Shown in pieces: positions 5,706 to 12,713 of a stretch of 19,960 nucleotides of DNA. How positions within the stretch are numbered: position 1 is the stretch's first letter; each line of letters opens with the position of its first letter. This DNA is from Desulfobacteraceae bacterium UBA5623 (GTDB lineage Bacteria > Desulfobacterota > DSM-4660 > Desulfatiglandales > Desulfatiglandaceae). The position numbers and the translations under genes are program-made. Below the pieces are notes generated by a model. That model was not told the DNA's origin and did not search any database. It worked only from the letters and a program-made list of their open reading frames with translations. The stretch spans positions 1 through 19,960 of the forward strand of contig DIKH01000076.1 of NCBI GenBank assembly GCA_002424495.1, given 5' to 3'.

Positions 5706-7436
5706 TTACAGATATCCCTTCTCCCTTGCTTTTTTTACCATTTCAGGCTCCGGCCACCATTTATTAATCCCGTGATCCTCAAGCACTGCATCAGCAGCCA
5801 GATAACCAGCGCCAAGCAAAACCGTTCCCCCAGGATAAGTGCAAGCCCCCCCCATATAAAGATTCTTTATCGGAGAACGATGCGTAGAGCAGTGCTCGTT
5901 AGGCCGCATATAGCCCATTTGAAGGGGATGGTAAGCGCCCTGTTTGATTGAACCCTTTACCATATCCAAATACTTGTTCTCTACATCCTTCGGAGTGGAT
6001 ACATGGATGTCCCTCAGGATGCTTTCTTTTATATTCGGCGCATATTTTGCCAGCTTATCTATCAACATTAATGCCGTCTTTTCCTTGAACTTATGCCTGG
6101 ACCAATTCTCCATGCCTATATCAAGATCATAAGGCGCCATACAGGATATCAAGCCTGTGTGTTTACCCGGAGGGGCCTGTGAGGGATCGTGTATAGTGGG
6201 GAAACAGGCGTTGAACCCAAAAGAACCGTCAAACGCCCCTTTTGCTATCTTATCCTGTTGGCTTAAAAAATCTCCGGCCGTCTCATAACCTAGAACGTGG
6301 ATAAAAGCCTTGTCCACATCAGGATTGTTCCTGGCTGAATTAAACCGGGGCGCCTCAAGCAAGACCATTTGAACTGTAAAGAGACTCCAGTGCTCCCACA
6401 TCCAGCTTTTTGTGGATTCAACATAATCATCATCCAGATATTCCTCCCCCACCATGTCCAAAAACGTCTGAGACGGATCAATAGTGCTTATTACCCCCAT
6501 TTTTGCCTCGAGATAAGGCCCATCTACCAATTCCACACCTCTGGCTTCACCGTCTTCCACCACTATACGCTTTAGAGCAAAGGGGGAATAAATCTTCCCA
6601 CCATGACTCATGAAATCTCTTGACATGGATGCCGCAAGTGAATGGGAACCGTGTGTCACGAGACGGTAGTTGGAAGCTCGATTTACATATAACGGAATCA
6701 GAAAACCAACACCGGCCTGGTTTGGATCCATACCCCACATGCAGATAATATACATCATCAAAGCCTTCACCTGCGCGCTTTCAAAATTTCCTTCCACAAA
6801 ATCACTTGGGGACATCTCTGAAAGGGACATCATCTCCTTGGACCAATCTGCTTTTTCCAGCCTGATTAACTGATCAAATGCAGGCACTGGCTGGACATAT
6901 GTTGCTGGAGCTATGAATTCATCCATCATTGTCTTGGCCCTTAAATAAAAATTTCGATAGGCCTCGGCGTCTTTTTTCGAAAATTTTTCAATGGATTTGC
7001 AGGTCCTGTCAAGGTCTCTGTAAATACACAAAGAAGAGCCATCAAGAAAGCTGATTGCAAACTGTACCTCGGGGCAGATGTGTTGCAGGTTATATTGCTC
7101 AAGCTCCAAATCTTTATATGCGGGCGCATAGTCAACCATCGGCATATAAATGGCGTGCGGGTTGTGTTTGAATCCAGCCTGCCGGAATTCCTCGGTCGCC
7201 ACTCCCCCGCCCAGCTCATTCCTCCGGTCGGTTATAGCAACCCGGAGTCCGGCCCTGGCCAGGTAGCAGCCTGCAACAAGACCATTTGGGCCACCCCCGA
7301 TGATCACAATATCATGCTCCCTCTTTCCCCAGTTTTCCTTGATAACAGGATATGAAAAAATCTGTTTTATGGCTTCAGGCCAGTTGTTAATAGCCGTCTT
7401 CGCCTGTTCCGAATAGTTGTCAAAGATATCTTTCAT
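5706..7436 (-). CDS. Phytoene-dehydrogenase-like FAD oxidoreductase, type I, copy 1
   Basis: A 576-residue flavoprotein of the CrtI-like superfamily. The FAD motif HDIVIIGGGPNG lies at 41-52, followed by DRRNELGGGVATEE. Near the C-terminus are the segment KGSIKQGAYHPLQMGYMRPNE and the FAD-closing NLYMGGACTYPGGTVLLGAGY. It is a close paralog of the product at 11045-12673 over its whole length but carries an extra 38-residue N-terminal extension. An in-frame ATG at 7505 would overlap the upstream gene and has a poor RBS. The ATG at 7436 has GGAGG at 7 nt and is preferred. The family catalyses hydride removal or isomerisation on hydrophobic, often polyene or cyclic, substrates; the actual one is unknown. 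Pairing with a type II flavoprotein in both operons suggests the two work together. Confidence 0.9.
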   Translation of the reverse strand: MKDIFDNYSEQAKTAINNWPEAIKQIFSYPVIKENWGKREHDIVIIGGGPNGLVAGCYLARAGLRVAITDRRNELGGGVATEEFRQAGFKHNPHAIYMPMVDYAPAYKDLELEQYNLQHICPEVQFAISFLDGSSLCIYRDLDRTCKSIEKFSKKDAEAYRNFYLRAKTMMDEFIAPATYVQPVPAFDQLIRLEKADWSKEMMSLSEMSPSDFVEGNFESAQVKALMMYIICMWGMDPNQAGVGFLIPLYVNRASNYRLVTHGSHSLAASMSRDFMSHGGKIYSPFALKRIVVEDGEARGVELVDGPYLEAKMGVISTIDPSQTFLDMVGEEYLDDDYVESTKSWMWEHWSLFTVQMVLLEAPRFNSARNNPDVDKAFIHVLGYETAGDFLSQQDKIAKGAFDGSFGFNACFPTIHDPSQAPPGKHTGLISCMAPYDLDIGMENWSRHKFKEKTALMLIDKLAKYAPNIKESILRDIHVSTPKDVENKYLDMVKGSIKQGAYHPLQMGYMRPNEHCSTHRSPIKNLYMGGACTYPGGTVLLGAGYLAADAVLEDHGINKWWPEPEMVKKAREKGYL

Positions 7437-7485
7437 TATGTTTGCCTCCAGCGCAAGTCTTTTGTAATCAATCAGATTATCAGGT

Positions 7486-7737
7486 TCAAAGGTTTTCCGG
7501 TTCATTGCCCTTTTTTTTGAAAAAAATGAAACTCAATACAGTTGTCCATAATATGGAGGGACGCAGGAATCCTGAAACCACCGGCCATACGTCTTTAGGC
7601 TCCAGATAGGTCTCCAGATGCCACTCCGCAGGTGATATCGCCATTGCATGAAGCCCCAGAAAATCACTTTCAGGTTTTAAATCATAAACCCCGGCAATAA
7701 GCTCAGTCTTTCCTAATCCCGTTGATGCAACTCTCAT
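7486..7737 (-). CDS. Small conserved protein, family B copy 1 (83 aa)
   Basis: An 83-residue protein of unrecognised family, related to the next gene upstream (7755-8039). Both begin MR-(L/V)-x-STGLG-(S/K)-TEL and later share W-x-(L/V)-x-x-(Y/F)-L-(E/S)-P-(K/Q)-D and a LxP-W segment. The C-terminal 20-odd residues (after WPVVSGFLRPS) are hydrophobic and end in FFKKKGNEPENL, so it may lie against the membrane or a hydrophobic partner. RBS AAGGAGA is present. It precedes the type I flavoprotein gene by 49 bp. The function is unknown; conservation between the two copies is the main evidence that it is real. Confidence 0.78.
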   Translation of the reverse strand: MRVASTGLGKTELIAGVYDLKPESDFLGLHAMAISPAEWHLETYLEPKDVWPVVSGFLRPSILWTTVLSFIFFKKKGNEPENL

Positions 7738-7754
7738 TTCCCGTCTCCTTCGCG

Positions 7755-8039
7755 TTATACCTGGTTTTTTAGTGGCCGTTTTCTTAAAGAAAGTTTATTA
7801 TCAACAAAATGTTTCAGACATTGCCTCAGAAGTGTTGTTATTACAAACTGCACATTCCAAGGCATCAGGGCACGCCATACAATCGCCCTCAAATCTTGAG
7901 GCGATAGAAATACTCTAACCCGCCACACAACAGGTTTTTCTATCTTAACCATCATTAAAACGCCGGACATACTCTTTTCCATTTCAGTCAGATTGCCGAA
8001 GAGTTCCGTTGATCCCAATCCTGTAGATTTTAGTCTCAT
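7755..8039 (-). CDS. Small conserved protein, family B copy 2 (94 aa)
   Basis: A 94-residue basic protein of unrecognised family, paralogous to the 83-residue product just downstream (17 bp apart), sharing the STGLGxTEL start and the LxPxD-x-x-x-(I/V)-V-x-x-x-L-x-P core. It has a C-terminal hydrophobic stretch (around PWNVQFVITTLL) followed by a lysine/arginine-rich tail. RBS GGAGA sits 8 nt before the ATG, and an AT-rich 7-bp dyad (8051-8067) sits just upstream of the RBS. It is the first gene after the 426-bp gap that follows the AOR gene. No catalytic residues can be named. Possible roles are an accessory or scaffold subunit for the flavoproteins. Confidence 0.78.
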   Translation of the reverse strand: MRLKSTGLGSTELFGNLTEMEKSMSGVLMMVKIEKPVVWRVRVFLSPQDLRAIVWRALMPWNVQFVITTLLRQCLKHFVDNKLSLRKRPLKNQV

Positions 8040-8050
8040 TGTTTTTCTCC

Positions 8051-8067
8051 AAATATTAAAAATATTT
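8051..8067. repeat. AT-rich dyad upstream of the family B gene
   Basis: AAATATT-AAA-AATATTT is a perfect 7-bp inverted repeat ending directly before the RBS of the 94-residue gene. It may be a weak hairpin or a protein site. Confidence 0.35.
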
Positions 8068-8133
8068 TACACCACCGCCATGTCCGGGTTGTCTGGGTGT
8101 TTCAAAAAACACAGCGGATCACTTTGTCCTCTA

Positions 8134-8162
8134 CATATATGCGGCTACCTAGCTGTGATCAA
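8134..8162 (-). promoter_or_regulatory. Possible sigma-70-type promoter in the AOR/family B gap
   Basis: On the minus strand TTGATC (8162-8157) and TATATG (8139-8134) are 17 bp apart and each matches consensus at four of six bases. This would start a transcript about 90 nt before the 94-residue gene and would let the downstream genes be expressed apart from the AOR gene. The rest of 8040-8465 shows no convincing gene, and no sigma-54 site was found there. Confidence 0.22.
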
Positions 8163-8465
8163 CCACATCAACTTTTCCACACTGGCTGTCACGATTACAT
8201 GGATTTATGGTGCACGTCTCGAAAATACACCTGATAGTCACCACAAAGTCAAAGGACACAACAGCTTTGCCTTCTCAGATATGAGATATATCATTGTCAG
8301 GTCTGCGATGATTTTAATGGCGCTTGAAACAAAACACAAAAACTCATGCGAACATTTTGTGGACGCGCCGTTACCCGTGGCTGGGTGGTTTAACATGGTT
8401 CAATTTCGGTGAGGCCTCAGCCATTAAGTTACATGGGTCTTTTTTAAGACGCGGTATTCTGAAAG

Positions 8466-10310
8466 CTATTCTTGACCAGCCGAAGCCGTTACTGCATATT
8501 CGGCCAACCCAAGTCCCTTCAGCTTTCCCAAATAAGGGATTCCATTTCTATCCCACCCGCGAAGACTATAATATTCTCCTAACGCTTCGTTCAAAGACAA
8601 ATTAGCGCCTGTATTGGGTCCGTCCGGTAATGGTTCTTTATAAAATCTGTCCGGCAGTCTTTCGTCCCCCTTTTTAAGTCCGGCCTTTAAGTTGAAAAGA
8701 CGTTGTAGATTAAAGATCCTCTCGCCGATTTTAATGAATTCCATAATCACAAATACTCGGCCGGTGGCCGCTGACAACATGGCTAAAGTGTCAGCAGGGT
8801 CCATAAACAACGTTCCAAAAAGGCATAATCCTGTTGCATCCCAGGCCGCCGTCATGTCCTGCAAGGCCTTTGTCACCATGGCCTTTCCATTTTCGGTTAT
8901 GGGATCAATCTTCTCAGGAGACCCGATTATCTCCATTGAAACGGTATATCCCCTGCAATGGGAAGGGCCGATAGTGGAGGTCATGTAATTAAGACCCATG
9001 CCTTTAGCGCCTCTTGGTTCATATCCCGGCAGTTCCATCTTGTGCAGCCCCATAAAGACTTCAGGATGTCCATACTTCTCAGCCAGCTTGAAACCACCCT
9101 CGGCAAGCACATCCCCGAAGCCTTCTCTTTTACCAATAAGCTCTACAAGCTTTACTATGAGGCTATCATCGCCGAATCTGATTTCAAGACCGCCGGTATC
9201 TTCTTCTGTTAAATACCCTTTTTCAAAAAGCTCCATGGCGCATGCGAGTGTGCCTCCCACTGAAATGGTATCCATGCCAAGTTGATTGCAGATATAGTTT
9301 GCTTTGGTTATTGCCGCCAAATTTTCAATTTCAAGGTTTGATCCGAGCATTGCTATGGTCTCATATTCGGGGCCTTCACCCTCTCCTTCATATCCTGGGT
9401 CTGTAACCTTCGTGCCCCTACCGCATGAAACAGGACAACCGAAACACGATTTTTTCTTTACCAGATATTTTTCTGCCAGTGTTTCACCACTTACCTTTAC
9501 AGCACCTTTAAAGGAACTCTTCTGGAAATTTTTGGTCGGGAAAACGCCCATTTCGTTTAACAACATTAAACCTCCGGCAGTCCCGAATTCTCTAAAACCT
9601 TCTGCCGCTGGATTGGCCTTGAGCTTCGTCATTATTTCCGCAATCACACCCTTGAGTGCCGTTTCATCAGCCACTCCAATTTTTTTAGTCCCTTGCACAA
9701 CAACAGCTTTCAGGTTTTTGGAACCCATGACCGCACCAAGCCCGCATCTGCCGGCGGCCCGGTGTTTATCATTCATAATCGCCGCCATCTTGACCTGTTT
9801 TTCGCCAGCAGGCCCAATGCAGGCCACTCTTGCCCTCTTGCCGGATAGTTCCACTTCTTTTCTAATTATATCTTCTGCTTCGTGGGTGTCCTTGCCCCAA
9901 AGGTGACTCGCCTCATTAAAATGAATGTCTTCTCCACTTATTGCTATATAAACTGGATTATCTGACCTGCCTTCAAAAATTATATGGTCATAACCCGCGG
10001 ACTTCATTGCCGGGCCAAAGTATCCCCCGCTGTTCGCAAATCCCAGCAGCCCTGTCAAAGGTGACTTTGCAGTAACCATATATCTTGACCCCATTACTGC
10101 CGCGGTCCCTGTAAGGGGTCCTGCGGAAAAAATAAGTTTGTTGTCCGGAGATAACGGGGCCACTTTAGGGTCAATTTCGTCCATCAGGATCTTAGCGGCC
10201 ACGCCGTGGCCTCCGATGAACATCTCAGCCGTTTTTGTCGAGAGATCCGCAACAGAGTAACTCCTGCTTGTAAGATCCACCCTCAATATTTTTTGCGTCC
10301 AACCTTTCAT
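8466..10310 (-). CDS. Tungsten-type aldehyde:ferredoxin oxidoreductase (AOR family)
   Basis: A 614-residue AOR-family enzyme of standard length. Such proteins hold a bis-pyranopterin tungsten cofactor and one [4Fe-4S] cluster, and interconvert aldehydes and carboxylic acids using ferredoxin. The N-terminal cofactor domain (about 1-210) is intact. The cluster cysteines are C289-x2-C292-x3-C296 and C496 in the D491-x2-GLC motif. PEYET (314-318) and H451 (GPSHCRGY) match the active-site glutamate/histidine region of archaeal AOR. The start is the ATG after GGGGAAAGG. It is the first gene of the minus-strand operon behind a good sigma-54 promoter. No BamC-like or ferredoxin partner follows, which argues against a benzoyl-CoA reductase BamB role. 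A 426-bp gap separates it from the next gene. Substrate unknown. Confidence 0.93.
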   Translation of the reverse strand: MKGWTQKILRVDLTSRSYSVADLSTKTAEMFIGGHGVAAKILMDEIDPKVAPLSPDNKLIFSAGPLTGTAAVMGSRYMVTAKSPLTGLLGFANSGGYFGPAMKSAGYDHIIFEGRSDNPVYIAISGEDIHFNEASHLWGKDTHEAEDIIRKEVELSGKRARVACIGPAGEKQVKMAAIMNDKHRAAGRCGLGAVMGSKNLKAVVVQGTKKIGVADETALKGVIAEIMTKLKANPAAEGFREFGTAGGLMLLNEMGVFPTKNFQKSSFKGAVKVSGETLAEKYLVKKKSCFGCPVSCGRGTKVTDPGYEGEGEGPEYETIAMLGSNLEIENLAAITKANYICNQLGMDTISVGGTLACAMELFEKGYLTEEDTGGLEIRFGDDSLIVKLVELIGKREGFGDVLAEGGFKLAEKYGHPEVFMGLHKMELPGYEPRGAKGMGLNYMTSTIGPSHCRGYTVSMEIIGSPEKIDPITENGKAMVTKALQDMTAAWDATGLCLFGTLFMDPADTLAMLSAATGRVFVIMEFIKIGERIFNLQRLFNLKAGLKKGDERLPDRFYKEPLPDGPNTGANLSLNEALGEYYSLRGWDRNGIPYLGKLKGLGLAEYAVTASAGQE

Positions 10311-10440
10311 GGCCTTTCCCCTTGACTTTGGTTAGCACACCAAGCTCAATCTCTATGTCATATTAACCGGTTTAAATGCCAAACAGGGATGAATTGCAAT
10401 TTTCAATCTCCAGCCAATTACGCTGTTTAAGGTTTAACCC

Positions 10441-10456
10441 AGCAAAAAGTGAGCCA
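10441..10456 (-). promoter_or_regulatory. Sigma-54 (-24/-12) promoter for the AOR operon
   Basis: On the minus strand the sequence is TGGCTCACTTTTTGCT. GG and GC are exactly 10 bp apart and most positions match the consensus TGGCACG-N4-TTGCW. The predicted start near 10431 leaves a leader of about 120 nt before the AOR gene. A sigma-54 activator gene lies in the same cluster (15824-17683). Confidence 0.7.
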
Positions 10457-10562
10457 TAAATCTTATATATCTGTAATCCCCGGACCACCAAACCACGTTT
10501 AATCTCTAGCCAATATACAGATTTTTCAACATAATTTACTAAGCAAGGCAATTGAGATTAGT

Positions 10563-10572
10563 GGTATATACC
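10563..10572. promoter_or_regulatory. Palindrome GGTATATACC, possible activator site
   Basis: A perfect 10-bp palindrome centred about 136 bp upstream of the predicted start of the minus-strand sigma-54 promoter, a usual distance for an enhancer-binding activator. No second copy was seen, so the role is speculative. Confidence 0.3.
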
Positions 10573-10635
10573 CCTTAATTTATTTTTTGCTTGCGTAAGG
10601 TCTGGCCACCTGAGAAGGCAACTTGCATACAATTT

Positions 10636-10648
10636 ACCCAATTTGGGT
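10636..10648. promoter_or_regulatory. Palindrome ACCCAA-T-TTGGGT, possible operator
   Basis: A perfect 13-nt odd palindrome in the middle of the 734-bp divergent region, about 210 bp upstream of the minus-strand sigma-54 start. The symmetry is that expected for a dimeric regulator. It lies in a stretch without a supported gene. Confidence 0.38.
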
Positions 10649-10923
10649 CATATTGCTACACATGTTATCAAAACCTTATTACGATTGATCCCGCAAAGAA
10701 GACAGAAGATCACCGGTGTCCGGTTAAACTCGGTCAAATTGACAGCATCTATTTGAAAATACATGAATATCCACGATTTTATTGTGGTATTGATTTGAAA
10801 TCGAAGGCTAAAGTCAGCCCTAATAATATCAGCAAGTTATCTATGAAAAAATAGGTTTTTTCAATTTACCCCCGAGTTAATAATAAAAGGTATAAGCTAT
10901 AAGCCGCGATATCGTAAGAGCAT

Positions 10924-10957
10924 AGATTATCTAAAAAAAATACCCTTCAGATAATCT
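10924..10957. promoter_or_regulatory. Twin AGAT-N-ATCT sites upstream of the plus-strand operon
   Basis: AGATTATCT (10924-10932) and AGATAATCT (10949-10957) are each 9-bp odd palindromes and are also exact inverted copies of each other. Their centres are 25 bp apart. They end 13 bp before the candidate -24 element. Two such sites on nearly the same face of the helix resemble activator or repressor half-site pairs. As RNA they would form a 9-bp hairpin, but the position upstream of the promoter favours a DNA site. Confidence 0.45.
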
Positions 10958-10970
10958 GGAAAACAAAGGA

Positions 10971-10986
10971 CGGTATAATCATTGCA
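10971..10986 (+). promoter_or_regulatory. Candidate sigma-54 promoter for the plus-strand operon
   Basis: CGGTATAATCATTGCA has GG and GC exactly 10 bp apart and a perfect TTGCA -12 element. The -24 element is weaker (CGGTAT instead of TGGCAC). The predicted start near 10997 is about 48 nt before the ATG at 11045. It mirrors the better site at 10441-10456 for the opposite operon. Confidence 0.45.
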
Positions 10987-11044
10987 TAACATCGGCACAC
11001 ACGGTACTACAATCTTCCAAAAATATCTTTCTAAGGAGGTTCTT

Positions 11045-12673
11045 ATGCGTGACACTAATTACGATGTAGTCATTATCGGTGCAGGACCAAATGGCCTGGC
11101 TACCGGAGCCTATTTAAGCAAGGCCGGGCTGAAGGTCTTGATCCTTGAAAAGAGGTACGAAGCGGGTGGAGGTCTTGCCACTGAAGAGGTGACCTATCCT
11201 GGATTTCTTCATAACACTCACTCTAAATATCACATGATGGTGGACTTTGCCCCTCCTTATAGAGATTTTGATCTTGCTGAAAAGTATAACTGCAAATATC
11301 TTCAGCCGGAATGTCAGTTCGCCATGCCGTTGCTCGATGGACGTGTCTTGTGTATTTACACCGACATAGATAAGACCTGTGAATCGATCGCGCAGTTTTC
11401 AAAAAGCGATGCTAAAAATTATAGAGAATTCAGCAAAAAGCTAGGCGATCTTATGAATGGTTTTTTAGGCCCGGCCACTTATGCCCCCCCACATGCAGTT
11501 CTTGACCAGGTTACGAAACTCCATTCCACACCACTTGGAAAAGAGATTATGGATTATTCTGAAAAAAGCGCCAGAGAAATTGTCTTTGACGTGTTTGAAA
11601 ACGAGACAGTGAGAACCTTGATGCTTTATGCCTCTTGTCACTGGGGTGTAGAATATAATGCAATCGGTATAGGCTATATGGCCTTGATATATCTTAACAG
11701 GATAACCAACTACCGGCTTTGTATCGGTGGTTCCCACATGATTGGGCAGGCCCTCAACAAGATTATACACGAATATAACGGCGCGGTAATCAATAATTGT
11801 CGTGTCAAGCGTATAATTGTGGAAAATAAAAAGGCCAAAGGGGTCGAACTTGCAGACGGCACTATAATAAATGCTTCCAAAGCGGTTATCAGCAGTGTTG
11901 ATACGCATCAGACTTTCCTGAAATTTGTCGGTAAAGATGAATTGGAGGAAGATTTTGGCGAAAAAATAGAGGTCTGGCAATGGGAAAAATGGAGTCTTTT
12001 TGAAACCCACATGGCTTTGGAAGAGCCGCCCGTGTTTGCCGTTGCAAACAAAGATCCTTCTATCAACAAGGCCTGCGTATATGTCCTGGGGTATGAAACC
12101 CTTGATGACCTTATCAACCATTGGGATGCCATTCAGAATGGAGTCCTCATGGAAAACGCAGGCTTTAACTGCAGTTTCCCGTCAGTTCACGATTCCAAAC
12201 AAGCCCCAAAAGGAAGGTGCACGGGTTTAATTTCACAGATGGCCCCCTTTGATCTGAAGGATGGAGGGTCGGAAAAATGGTACTCTCACCGATTCAAGAA
12301 AGAACATGCCGACAGGTGTATTGACCTATTATCCCGCTACGCCCCCAATATAAATCATGACAAGGTCTTTCAAACATACATAATCAGCCCACTGGATATT
12401 GAAAACAGGTTCAGTGACATGGTTAAAGGTTCTATAAAACAAGGTGCTTACCATCCTTTGCAGATGGGATTTATGCGTCCAAACGAAGAGTGCTCTCATG
12501 CCCGGACACCGATAAAGGGACTTTATCTCTGCGGGTCATGTTGTTATCCAGGGGGTCTGATAACTTTCGGTTCAGGATATTTGGCTGCAAATGCCCTGGC
12601 TGAAGACCTTGGATTTGAAAAATGGTGGTCTGACCCGGAATATCTAACTGAATATCGCAAGATCTACATGTAA
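11045..12673 (+). CDS. Phytoene-dehydrogenase-like FAD oxidoreductase, type I, copy 2
   Basis: A 542-residue CrtI-like flavoprotein. The FAD motif DVVIIGAGPNG lies at 7-17, then EKRYEAGGGLATEE. The C-terminal region has KGSIKQGAYHPLQMGFMRPNE and the FAD-closing LYLCGSCCYPGGLITFGSGY. It parallels the product at 5706-7436 from end to end, without that protein's N-terminal extension. The start at 11045 has TAAGGAGG 6 nt upstream and begins right at the nucleotide-binding strand; an in-frame ATG 63 bp earlier has no RBS and falls between the promoter and this site. It is the first gene of the plus-strand operon and is followed after 40 bp by a type II flavoprotein. It presumably oxidises or isomerises a hydrophobic substrate; identity unknown. 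Confidence 0.9.
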   Translation: MRDTNYDVVIIGAGPNGLATGAYLSKAGLKVLILEKRYEAGGGLATEEVTYPGFLHNTHSKYHMMVDFAPPYRDFDLAEKYNCKYLQPECQFAMPLLDGRVLCIYTDIDKTCESIAQFSKSDAKNYREFSKKLGDLMNGFLGPATYAPPHAVLDQVTKLHSTPLGKEIMDYSEKSAREIVFDVFENETVRTLMLYASCHWGVEYNAIGIGYMALIYLNRITNYRLCIGGSHMIGQALNKIIHEYNGAVINNCRVKRIIVENKKAKGVELADGTIINASKAVISSVDTHQTFLKFVGKDELEEDFGEKIEVWQWEKWSLFETHMALEEPPVFAVANKDPSINKACVYVLGYETLDDLINHWDAIQNGVLMENAGFNCSFPSVHDSKQAPKGRCTGLISQMAPFDLKDGGSEKWYSHRFKKEHADRCIDLLSRYAPNINHDKVFQTYIISPLDIENRFSDMVKGSIKQGAYHPLQMGFMRPNEECSHARTPIKGLYLCGSCCYPGGLITFGSGYLAANALAEDLGFEKWWSDPEYLTEYRKIYM

Positions 12674-12713
12674 TCCAGTATAAATAATTACAAATAGTAA
12701 GGAGGAACATTAA

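Larger units (their letters stand above)
10311..11044. other. Divergent intergenic control region (734 bp)
   Basis: This AT-rich gap separates the two oppositely oriented catabolic operons. It contains the two sigma-54 promoter candidates and three dyads listed separately. An 87-codon plus-strand frame at 10591-10854 has no RBS and an improbable composition, and is not taken as a gene. The length is generous for two promoters and would leave room for activator loops and IHF bending sites. Confidence 0.7.

Noticed and set aside
7437..7505. Upstream start for the type I flavoprotein (23 extra residues)
   Set aside because: It would overlap the preceding small gene by 20 bp and has a poor RBS, whereas the ATG at 7436 has GGAGG at 7 nt.
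7993..8412. 139-codon plus-strand open frame across the AOR/family B gap
   Set aside because: It overlaps the start of the well-supported 94-residue gene on the other strand, lacks an RBS and shows no family features.
8443..8456. Short GTCTT/AAGAC hairpin after the AOR stop codon as a terminator
   Set aside because: The stem is only 5 bp, with little GC and no following T-run on the minus strand.
8466..10310. AOR-family protein as BamB of a benzoyl-CoA reductase
   Set aside because: No BamC-type or other Bam subunits are nearby; the length and DxxGLC/PEYET motifs fit ordinary AOR, so the general family name is kept.
10591..10854. 87-codon plus-strand open frame in the divergent region
   Set aside because: No ribosome binding site, no recognisable motif, and it lies between promoter elements; AT-rich DNA gives such frames by chance.
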